This document shows, piece after piece, positions 1 through 5,913 of a DNA stretch of 7,207 nt (the first letter of the stretch is position 1; each line of letters opens with the position of its first letter). The notes beneath the pieces were generated by a model. It was given only the letters and a program-made list of their open reading frames with translations. It had not been told where the DNA came from and ran no database searches. Made by a program: the position numbers and the translations under genes. Origin of the DNA: CBDUWP01 sp965370955 (GTDB taxonomy: Bacteria > Planctomycetota > Phycisphaerae > Sedimentisphaerales > Anaerobacaceae); contig CBDUWP010000073.1 of the NCBI GenBank assembly GCA_965370955.1, forward strand, positions 1 through 7,207, read 5' to 3'.

Positions 1-30
1 CTCGGCGGTTTTTATCAATAAATCCTTCAT
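1..30 (-). CDS. Possible start of a further gene downstream of the secretin (cut by window edge)
   Basis: On the minus strand an ATG (bases 28-30) opens a frame that stays open to the window edge and reads MKDLLIKTAE. It lies 71 bases after the secretin stop codon and runs in the same direction, so it could be the next gene of a secretion operon. Such a neighbour is often the GspE ATPase, but ten residues are far too few to identify anything. The ribosome-binding site is weak: only a CGGAC stretch a few bases upstream. It could equally be a chance open frame. Confidence 0.25.
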   Translation of the reverse strand, partial: MKDLLIKTAE

Positions 31-101
31 ATTGTCCGTTATTTTAATCGGTTTTTGTTAAGGTTGCAACGATCAATAAAGATGTTTGTTTGCCCGTATT
101 T

Positions 102-3100
102 TTACTCATCGTCATCTTCAAGAATTCTAACCGGATCAAGCGGCTCTGGCTTTATGCCTGGCCAACTTTCATGATCCTGCATTTCTTTTTCATACTTTTC
201 AAAAGTTGCCCGATTTTTCAATGAAACACGCTTGATATCAGAAATGTCGTTGGTGCCGCCTGGTCTCAAAATATTAGCTTTAACGAAAATATAAAGCCTA
301 CTTTGCTTGTCCTTATTTGAAACCCCTCTAAATAGACCACCAATAAGTGGAATGTCACCTAAAATAGGAACTTTGCTGCCGCCTTTAGACTGATTCATTT
401 TTTCCAGACCGCCAAGAATTACTGTATATCGATCAGGAACGGTTATCACTGTATTTACATTACTGGTAGTCGTGTCATAGGGCCTGTTTGGGTCATCTGC
501 GTCAGAAGTCTCAATTCTAAAATCAGTGCGATTCAAAGCGATTGTAAGGCGAAGATTGTCCCCTGTGCTAATGTGAGGAGTTATTGTCAGCGTTATGTCG
601 GCATTGTATGGTACGTATTCTTTAGTGTTAACTCCAATGTTTTTAGTTTCAGCGCTGTCTGGGTCTGTTGTTGGGACATAATGTATGCTGTCTTTAGCGA
701 AATATACTGTTTCTTGGGCAGTAATTGTGCCTTCTTCGTTATCATTAACCAGAAGTTTGGGCTTTGCCATAATACGCCCATATTTTTGGGTTTCCACTGC
801 CTCTAGAATCGCGGCTATTTTTGAATCACCAAAAAAGCCGCTAAAGTTTCCTGAAGCTGATTGGCCTTCTATGAATCTTCTGTCTTTTGATTCCATTAAT
901 TTTTTATAATACTCTGTTGGTAATTTTGTGAGAGTATTTGCTGGTGAAAGTTGGGCAAGGTCTGGTGCAGCAGACATTAGATCTAAATTAAAGGTGAATG
1001 CATCATCTTTACTGATTTCAACTAAAGTGACATCAAGCAGAACCTGTGGACGATATTCATCAAGCTGTTTGATCAATGTGCCAATCCATTTCTGATTACG
1101 CTTATTAGCATAAACCACCAACGAATAGGAGTTCGGATCTGCAACGATTTTTATATTCTCTTCATTATTGCTCTTAGTCGTTTTGGTTCGCTGAACCTTG
1201 TCATCTTTTCTGCCGCCTGTTGTTTCTGTCGTAACTGTATCCGATATTAGCTCTTCAAGCATTGATTTAAGCTTTTCAGGGTCTTTGTTCTCGAGCGGAT
1301 ACACAACGTAAGGCGTTGCATTTATTTCCTGCTCGCTGTCAACATAAGCGATTATCATGGTTATCTTGGCATGCTGCTCGGCTGTGGCATTGACTAGCAG
1401 CGAATTTGTCGAATCAATAATGATTACCTGTGGTCGGTCGGTGGGCTCTTCTGCGGCGCGATTGCTGGCACTAGATTGCTGGAAGTTGTCCCTGTTTCTA
1501 GTGCTTTGATTGTCCCTTGGATTTCTGTTATCTCTTGTGTTTCTATTTGTTCTGCTGCTGGAGCTACTTGACCTGTTGTATGACGAATAACTTGGCGTGA
1601 TTATGTTGAGCTGGCCTAATTTGTCCACGACATCTTCTGCGCCGACATGCTGAATATCATAAACACGAATCGTTCGTAAATCCTGCTGTTTGACATCTAG
1701 GCTGTCGATGATTTTGTTTATCTCAACCAATTGCTCTTGATTGCCAATCATTAAAATGCGATTGGTTCTCTCATCAGAGTCGAGAAAAACGCTGTTTTTT
1801 TGTGAAGCACCAATCGAAGCATTAGCGTCTGGACGGTTGTCATTATTACGGCCTGACTTTCTTTTGGAGCGAGAGATTCGACGGCTTTGCGCATCTTGAG
1901 GTTGGCTTGCTTTTTGAGTAGCAACCGTTACGCTGATTATTGCAAGCTGACTCGCTAACGCCTCGACTTTTGAAACTAAGACCGAAGCTGCCGTGAATTT
2001 CAGCGTGCGCGTCTCAAATATCTTCTTCTTGCCCTGAACATCAATCAAATTCAAAAACTGCTCAATCCTAGCCATTCTATAAGCGTAGCCGGTAATTATT
2101 AGGGTGCTGGTATTGTCTATCGAGGCAATGTTCTCGCCAAGACTCATGCCCTTGAGCATGGCTGTGGCTGTTTTTGTGTCAACATGCTTGAGCTTGAAAA
2201 TGCGAGTGATAATGACATCGCCAACAGTGACCTCGCCCTCGTCAGTATCAATCATCTGAGGATCGATCTCTAAAAGCTGCTCCTTCGGGACTATCGTAAC
2301 CAGATTGCCTTTGCGGCTCATCACAAAACCGCTGAATTTCAAAACGTTCTCTATAAAGGGATACAACTCCTTAACTGTCAAAGAATCCTGAATTCTAAGG
2401 GCAACTGATTTGTTCTTCAATTCGTTTTCATTGTACATGTAATCCAAGTCGAGATATTTGCCCATAAGGTCCAGCAAATCTATAATCTCTAACTTCTCAG
2501 GAAGCTCAAGCTCTAATGTGACGTCTTCTTTAGGAAAAGTTTTTGGCTCATAACTTCGCTGTTGACTGAGAAGGCTTTCGTCTTTCGCCTCTTTTTCATC
2601 TGCTGCAATCGTTTCAGCTGGCTGGGCTGGTTTTTCCTTTATCTCCGAAGCCAAATCCGATTGGCTGTCTGACGATTCAGTTTTTTGGTCTGGTTGGTCA
2701 TCTTGGCTGTCGATTAGGTCTTGTTTAATATGTTCAAGATCATTGCTATCAGCAAGGCCGATGGCATTTGCCTCTTTCTGTGCCTGTTCAATCGATTCAA
2801 GCAACTGCTCTGTAAAGGTGTCAGGTTCAGACGTTTTTTCCTCTGTTTGCTCCGCCCGATCGGTTAGCTCTGCTTGCTCTATTTGATCGGCTTGATCTTT
2901 GGTATCTATATCAGACTCTGCGTCTGCTTTTTCTTTTGTAGCTTTTTCTTCTTTGGCTTTGGTGAGCCAATCCTGTATTTGCTGCTGCGTTTTGTCAGAG
3001 GCAACAGCTATGGCAAAGCCCTTGTGGTAACCAATTATTACATTATTTACGTTTGCCTCAGTAGGCGGATTGGCGAATGTGCCGGTCACGATGTTCAGGT

Positions 3101-3455
3101 CAGTTGCCATCTGAGCTAGCTGTTCAATATCAAGCTGGTCTATGGGTGATATGGCGGCGATTGTGTATTGCTGTTCGCTGTCAACGAGTTTGAGCAGGCC
3201 GCTGGCCTTGATTAGATCACCGGAACGAGCGGTTATAAGCAGTGTGTCTGTGCCGGCTATCTGAGAAATCGTGCCGCTACCGGCGCCGATTTGAAGCTGA
3301 TGCAAATAGGCTGTGGCTGTCTCGGCGTCTATGTGATTAAGAGAAAAAATCCTGTAACGAGCCGATGCCGTATCACTGTCCGCATGACAAATAATCGCAA
3401 ACAAACAAATCGTAACAATCAAAATATGCACAATCAGGTGCTTTTTAAGAAACAT
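102..3455 (-). CDS. gspD: GspD-type outer-membrane secretin with extended N-terminal region
   Basis: Predicted channel-forming secretin of a type II secretion (or related) system, a multimeric ring in the outer membrane through which folded proteins leave the periplasm. Residues are numbered from the upstream ATG at 3468-3470. The secretin domain spans about 809-1070, with QVLLDVTLVEIS, MAKPKLLVND, ITVPDRYTVILGGL, the signature VPILGDIPLIGGLFR (1034-1048) and the closing strand RLYIFVKANILRP. Before it lie a signal peptide (cleavage likely after CHA, residue 30), an N1-like domain (39-98), a degenerate module (about 100-172), an acidic linker (173-315), an N0-like domain (316-396) and four N1-type domains (about 421-478, 485-593, 598-712, 718-806). 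I chose the third in-frame ATG (3453-3455) because GGAG sits six bases upstream and the protein then begins directly with MFLKKH and a hydrophobic core. The ATG at 3468-3470 adds five residues and has GGAG 12 bases away. About 1,117 residues is unusually long. The family call is firm. GspD rather than another secretin class is likely, but no other secretion gene is visible. Confidence 0.93.
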   Translation of the reverse strand: MFLKKHLIVHILIVTICLFAIICHADSDTASARYRIFSLNHIDAETATAYLHQLQIGAGSGTISQIAGTDTLLITARSGDLIKASGLLKLVDSEQQYTIAAISPIDQLDIEQLAQMATDLNIVTGTFANPPTEANVNNVIIGYHKGFAIAVASDKTQQQIQDWLTKAKEEKATKEKADAESDIDTKDQADQIEQAELTDRAEQTEEKTSEPDTFTEQLLESIEQAQKEANAIGLADSNDLEHIKQDLIDSQDDQPDQKTESSDSQSDLASEIKEKPAQPAETIAADEKEAKDESLLSQQRSYEPKTFPKEDVTLELELPEKLEIIDLLDLMGKYLDLDYMYNENELKNKSVALRIQDSLTVKELYPFIENVLKFSGFVMSRKGNLVTIVPKEQLLEIDPQMIDTDEGEVTVGDVIITRIFKLKHVDTKTATAMLKGMSLGENIASIDNTSTLIITGYAYRMARIEQFLNLIDVQGKKKIFETRTLKFTAASVLVSKVEALASQLAIISVTVATQKASQPQDAQSRRISRSKRKSGRNNDNRPDANASIGASQKNSVFLDSDERTNRILMIGNQEQLVEINKIIDSLDVKQQDLRTIRVYDIQHVGAEDVVDKLGQLNIITPSYSSYNRSSSSSSRTNRNTRDNRNPRDNQSTRNRDNFQQSSASNRAAEEPTDRPQVIIIDSTNSLLVNATAEQHAKITMIIAYVDSEQEINATPYVVYPLENKDPEKLKSMLEELISDTVTTETTGGRKDDKVQRTKTTKSNNEENIKIVADPNSYSLVVYANKRNQKWIGTLIKQLDEYRPQVLLDVTLVEISKDDAFTFNLDLMSAAPDLAQLSPANTLTKLPTEYYKKLMESKDRRFIEGQSASGNFSGFFGDSKIAAILEAVETQKYGRIMAKPKLLVNDNEEGTITAQETVYFAKDSIHYVPTTDPDSAETKNIGVNTKEYVPYNADITLTITPHISTGDNLRLTIALNRTDFRIETSDADDPNRPYDTTTSNVNTVITVPDRYTVILGGLEKMNQSKGGSKVPILGDIPLIGGLFRGVSNKDKQSRLYIFVKANILRPGGTNDISDIKRVSLKNRATFEKYEKEMQDHESWPGIKPEPLDPVRILEDDDE

Positions 3456-3461
3456 AGATGA

Positions 3462-3465
3462 CTCC
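3462..3465 (-). promoter_or_regulatory. Ribosome-binding site deciding the secretin start
   Basis: Read on the minus strand, GGAG is followed by six bases (TCATCT) and then ATG at 3453-3455. This is standard spacing and favours that ATG over the two tandem ATGs just upstream (3468-3470 and 3465-3467). A second GGAG (plus-strand CTCC at 3483-3486) lies 12 bases before the first ATG, so initiation at both places cannot be excluded. Confidence 0.55.
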
Positions 3466-3492
3466 ATCATTTAGAAATCAAACTCCATTTTT

Positions 3493-3529
3493 AAACCTAT
3501 CCCTGATGTAATTCAGGCTATTTGGGTCT
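3493..3529 (-). promoter_or_regulatory. Candidate structured leader (two-tier hairpin) of the secretin mRNA
   Basis: On the minus strand, CCTGA and TCAGG form a perfect 5-bp stem around the 6-base loop ATTACA. Further out, AGACC can pair with GGTTT (one G-U pair) across an asymmetric internal loop of CAAATAG against GATA. The element ends about 37 bases before the favoured start codon. No run of T follows it, so it is not an intrinsic terminator. I do not recognise it as a known riboswitch family. It could be a leader RNA structure, a protein-binding dyad in DNA, or chance. Confidence 0.3.
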
Positions 3530-3531
3530 TC

Positions 3532-3546
3532 GGCTTAATATGTGCC
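3532..3546 (-). promoter_or_regulatory. Weak sigma-54-like promoter candidate for the secretin gene
   Basis: On the minus strand the stretch GGCACATATTAAGC has the GG-N10-GC spacing required of sigma-54 promoters, with a good -24 element (GGCAC) but a poor -12 element (AAGC instead of TTGC). It lies about 80 bases upstream of the start codon. Transcription would begin near 3521, which would leave the outer arm of the leader hairpin untranscribed. No convincing sigma-70 promoter was seen on this side. This is a weak candidate only. Confidence 0.2.
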
Positions 3547-3701
3547 TTGCTATACTACTGAGACAGATAAAAGATAGAAAAGTTCCGTAGTTTTTAGTGA
3601 AAATTGCGTTTTTCTGCACTATGAAAATTTGACGGCTTTGTTGAAAACCAAAAAAATGCAAAAATATCAAAATTATACTAGGAAAATTCAATTAAACATT
3701 T

Positions 3702-3707
3702 TATACT
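3702..3707 (+). promoter_or_regulatory. Possible -10 element for the efflux operon
   Basis: TATACT differs by one base from the TATAAT consensus and lies 38 bases upstream of the regulator start codon. A start site near 3714 would fall inside the direct-repeat cluster at 3710-3731, a usual layout for a self-repressed TetR operon. No recognisable -35 box stands at the right distance. TATACT also occurs at 3674-3679 and, with an extended TG element, at 3551-3556, so the choice among them is uncertain. Confidence 0.22.
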
Positions 3708-3709
3708 TG

Positions 3710-3731
3710 TGTTTGAAACGTTTGTTTGAAA
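3710..3731 (+). promoter_or_regulatory. Direct repeat and dyads: candidate operator for the TetR-family regulator
   Basis: The 9-base unit TGTTTGAAA occurs twice, at 3710-3718 and 3723-3731, separated by CGTT, giving a 13-base period. Within it are overlapping small dyads: GTTT-G-AAAC (3711-3719) and AAACGTTT (3716-3723). The cluster ends two bases before the ribosome-binding site of the regulator gene. TetR-family proteins usually bind dyads close to their own promoter, so this is a reasonable operator, but the region is AT-rich and short repeats arise easily. Confidence 0.35.
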
Positions 3732-3739
3732 AAGGTGGG
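3732..3739 (+). promoter_or_regulatory. Ribosome-binding site of the TetR-family regulator gene
   Basis: AAGGTGGG stands six bases before ATG at 3746 and resembles the AAGGAGG consensus with one mismatch. It supports this start, which also leaves a short N-terminal arm before the helix-turn-helix domain. Confidence 0.6.
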
Positions 3740-3745
3740 TAAATT

Positions 3746-4432
3746 ATGAGTACTGAAACTAAAAAATGTTGCCAAAATCATCAAAATTACGTCCAAACCA
3801 GCAGTTATGAACGATTGCTGGATTCGGCTGAGAAGATTTTTTCCCAAAAAGGGTTCAGTGGAACAACAATCAGAGATATTATTACTGATGCCAAATGCAA
3901 CATCGCAGCGATAAACTACCATTTTGGCAGTAAAGAAAAGCTGTATTTTGAGGTTTATAGCCGGTTGATGATTAAGCTGAGGCAAGAAAGAATCGCGAGC
4001 ATTGAAAAAGTAATGTCCGATAAGCACGATGAAGCTTTGCTGGAAAAATTATTGATGTCGTTTGCCCATGCTTTTATCCATCCTTTAAGCAGTAAAGATG
4101 ATCAGCGATGTGTGATTTGCCTCTTAATTCGAGAGTCGCTGGATAGGCTCATGTCGCCTGAGACCTTTATCAAGAATGTGATGATACCTGTTTCGACGGT
4201 GTTTGGCGAGGCTTTGATCGAGCTTTATCCATCCTTAACACATAAAAGAGCTATGTCTTGCGTTCAGTCTGTTATCGGACAATTACTGCATGTTGTCTTT
4301 CAACAGGAAATGGCTAAAGATGTTCAAGATCTGGATAATTTTTCACTTCCTGAAACACAAGAGTGCATAAATCATATTGTGACTTTTTCTGCTGCGGCGA
4401 TTCGCAATTTTGCAAAGGAGTCAGCCAGTTGA
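3746..4432 (+). CDS. TetR/AcrR-family transcriptional regulator (CecR-like)
   Basis: Predicted DNA-binding repressor of 228 residues, a normal length for the family. The TetR helix-turn-helix domain covers about residues 20-68: YERLLDSAEKIFSQKGFSGT, then TIRDIITDAK, then the recognition region NIAAINYHFGSKEKLY. The AAINYHFGSKE form is typical of the CecR (YbiH) branch, whose C-terminal domain is also consistent with residues 85-225. Family knowledge says such regulators bind an operator as dimers and release it when a small toxic ligand occupies the helical C-terminal domain. Here the gene is first in an operon with an outer-membrane efflux protein and an adaptor, so it most likely controls its own operon through the repeats at 3710-3731. 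Its last codons contain the ribosome-binding site of the next gene and its stop overlaps that gene's start. Odd points are a Cys8-Cys9 pair in the N-terminal arm and a C-x-x-C at 122-125. The ligand is unknown. Confidence 0.93.
   Translation: MSTETKKCCQNHQNYVQTSSYERLLDSAEKIFSQKGFSGTTIRDIITDAKCNIAAINYHFGSKEKLYFEVYSRLMIKLRQERIASIEKVMSDKHDEALLEKLLMSFAHAFIHPLSSKDDQRCVICLLIRESLDRLMSPETFIKNVMIPVSTVFGEALIELYPSLTHKRAMSCVQSVIGQLLHVVFQQEMAKDVQDLDNFSLPETQECINHIVTFSAAAIRNFAKESAS
4414..4420 (+). promoter_or_regulatory. Strong ribosome-binding site fixing a TTG start for the outer-membrane factor
   Basis: AAAGGAG lies inside the regulator gene, eight bases before TTG at 4429-4431. The protein from that TTG starts with a clean lipoprotein signal peptide. 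The ATG at 4363 in the same frame has no such site and would add 22 residues rich in Cys and Phe, so the TTG is clearly the better start. Confidence 0.8.
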
Positions 4433-5913
4433 AATCTGTAACGAAAACTAAATGTGTTGCGGCGATTTTAAGGTTAGTAATGTTGGCAGCTGTTGCGGCA
4501 ATGTTGGGATTGTCAGGCTGCGCAGCCGGACCTGATTATGCAAGACCGAAATTACCGGTCAGTATCGCTGACAGATATTACAACCAATTAACAAGTTCAG
4601 ACTCTAACGATATTGTTAATTTGAATCAATGGTGGAAAGGGTTCCACGATGAGGTGACATCGGAAATTGTTGAGGATGTACTGAAAAATAATTATAGCTT
4701 GAAAGCGGCGGCGGCTCGATTGGTTCAGGCTCAAGCGGCTTTTAAATATAGCACAGGTTTAGAGTCGCCTGATATTTCAGTGTCTTTTAGCCGCGTCATG
4801 TCACGAGTCGATTCTGGGACTCCCGGCTCTGCTTTGCCGGATACAGGAGTAGCGAAAACCCGCATCTATGAACCCAAAGTTAATGTCAGTTATGTTCTCG
4901 ATTTGTTCGGAAAATTAAAACGAAATAAGCAAGCTGCATGGGCTGATTTGCTCGCCCAAAAAGCTAACGAACAGGCGCTGATCAATTCGATTATCGCAAC
5001 AACTGTCAAATTGAGAATCAATATAGCGACTATTCAAAAGCAGCTGTCGATAGCAAAAGCTAACACGAAAAGTTTGGCTGATACATTAGAAATAATTCAG
5101 CGGCGTTATGAACAGGGGCTTGTGGGGCCGATTGATGTTTATCTCGGCAAGGAAAATTTGGCTTATGCGAGATCGGTTGAGCCCGTTTTGGAATTGGCGC
5201 AAATCAAAGCAGGTCACAGTCTCGATGTGCTGTTGGGCAAAAGGCCGGGCGGTTCTGAGGAGTTTATTCAAACGCTGGGTGAGCTGCCGGAATTTGAGCC
5301 GGTTAATGTTGGTTTGCCCGCTGGGCTTTTAGATAGGCGGCCGGATATTATGGCGAGCGAATATAAGTTGACAGCGGCCAGTGAAAAAATTGGCTACAGT
5401 ATGGCGCAACTTTACCCCGATTTGACATTGATAGCGGATTTTGGCTGGAGTTCTCAGACTTCAAACAATATCTTTGCTAGCGAAGCGCAGGTTTATTCGA
5501 CTATATTTGCTGTTGCGGCTCCTATTTTTAATGGCGGTAAGATCAGAGCTAATATAGATGCAGCAAAAGCAAAGTTTGACGAACTGGCGGCGGATTATGC
5601 TTTGGTTGTTTTGACGGCACTAAAAGAGGTTGAAGATACGCTGGTCACAGAGCAAAAATATCGGATTAGATTAGAGCATGTTAAGTTTCGGTTCAAACAG
5701 GCTAAAAGTGCTGAAGATTTAGCTCAGCGAAGATATCAGAGGGGGGTCGAAAAAATCTTGACTGTTCTGGAATCACAAAGGAGAAGGAGAAATGCGGAAA
5801 ATGATTTAGCTCTCTTAAAAAGCTCAATATGGATGGCGAGAGTTGATTTATATTTGTCACTCGGCGGCGATTGGCAAACAGAAGAAAATACAAATGAAAG
5901 TCAAAATAAATGA
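4429..5913 (+). CDS. RND-type efflux system outer-membrane factor lipoprotein (NodT/OprM family)
   Basis: Predicted outer-membrane channel of a tripartite exporter, a trimeric beta-barrel with a long periplasmic alpha-helical tunnel. From the TTG start it has 494 residues, normal for the family. The signal peptide ends in the lipobox LSGC with Cys31 as the lipidated residue, followed by Ala rather than Asp, which suits outer-membrane targeting. Family hallmarks follow: AAGPDYARP (32-40), NQWWKGFHD (66-74), SYVLDLFGKLKR (154-165), RRYEQGLVGPIDVY (225-238), LLGKRPG (268-274), GLPAGLLDRRPDIMASEY (295-312), APIFNGGKIRANI (364-376) and AQRRYQRGVEKILTVLESQR (432-451). Two similar halves, each with RRY-x-x-G, are the known internal duplication of this family. 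The gene overlaps the regulator gene by 4 bases (TTGA) and the adaptor gene by 4 bases (ATGA), so the three are almost surely co-transcribed and coupled. The substrate cannot be read from sequence. Confidence 0.94.
   Translation: MKSVTKTKCVAAILRLVMLAAVAAMLGLSGCAAGPDYARPKLPVSIADRYYNQLTSSDSNDIVNLNQWWKGFHDEVTSEIVEDVLKNNYSLKAAAARLVQAQAAFKYSTGLESPDISVSFSRVMSRVDSGTPGSALPDTGVAKTRIYEPKVNVSYVLDLFGKLKRNKQAAWADLLAQKANEQALINSIIATTVKLRINIATIQKQLSIAKANTKSLADTLEIIQRRYEQGLVGPIDVYLGKENLAYARSVEPVLELAQIKAGHSLDVLLGKRPGGSEEFIQTLGELPEFEPVNVGLPAGLLDRRPDIMASEYKLTAASEKIGYSMAQLYPDLTLIADFGWSSQTSNNIFASEAQVYSTIFAVAAPIFNGGKIRANIDAAKAKFDELAADYALVVLTALKEVEDTLVTEQKYRIRLEHVKFRFKQAKSAEDLAQRRYQRGVEKILTVLESQRRRRNAENDLALLKSSIWMARVDLYLSLGGDWQTEENTNESQNK

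Noticed and set aside
36..56. Short CCG/CGG dyad followed by a run of T on the plus strand, terminator-like
   Set aside because: The stem is about three base pairs with a long AT loop, and no plus-strand gene ends here. The minus-strand transcript would not see a T-run after it.
573..909. Overlapping plus-strand open frames within the secretin domain
   Set aside because: They lie antisense to the most conserved part of the secretin gene and show no recognisable motifs.
1443..1589. Apparent tandem repeat in DNA in the secretin Ser/Arg/Asn-rich segment
   Set aside because: The repetition is at the level of short amino-acid patterns (RDN, Ser run) with varied codons and spacing. It is not a DNA repeat array or CRISPR.
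2874..3119. Open frame of 81 codons on the plus strand
   Set aside because: It lies fully antisense to the acidic linker region of the secretin. Its Phe/Cys-rich product is what the complement of Glu/Lys codons gives, and no ribosome-binding site was seen.
3701..4027. Minus-strand open frame of 108 codons across the regulator start
   Set aside because: It is antisense to the well-supported helix-turn-helix coding region and has no family resemblance.
4363..4428. Upstream ATG extension of the outer-membrane factor
   Set aside because: It adds 22 residues out of keeping with a lipoprotein signal, overlaps the regulator gene by 70 bases and lacks a ribosome-binding site. TTG at 4429 has a strong one.
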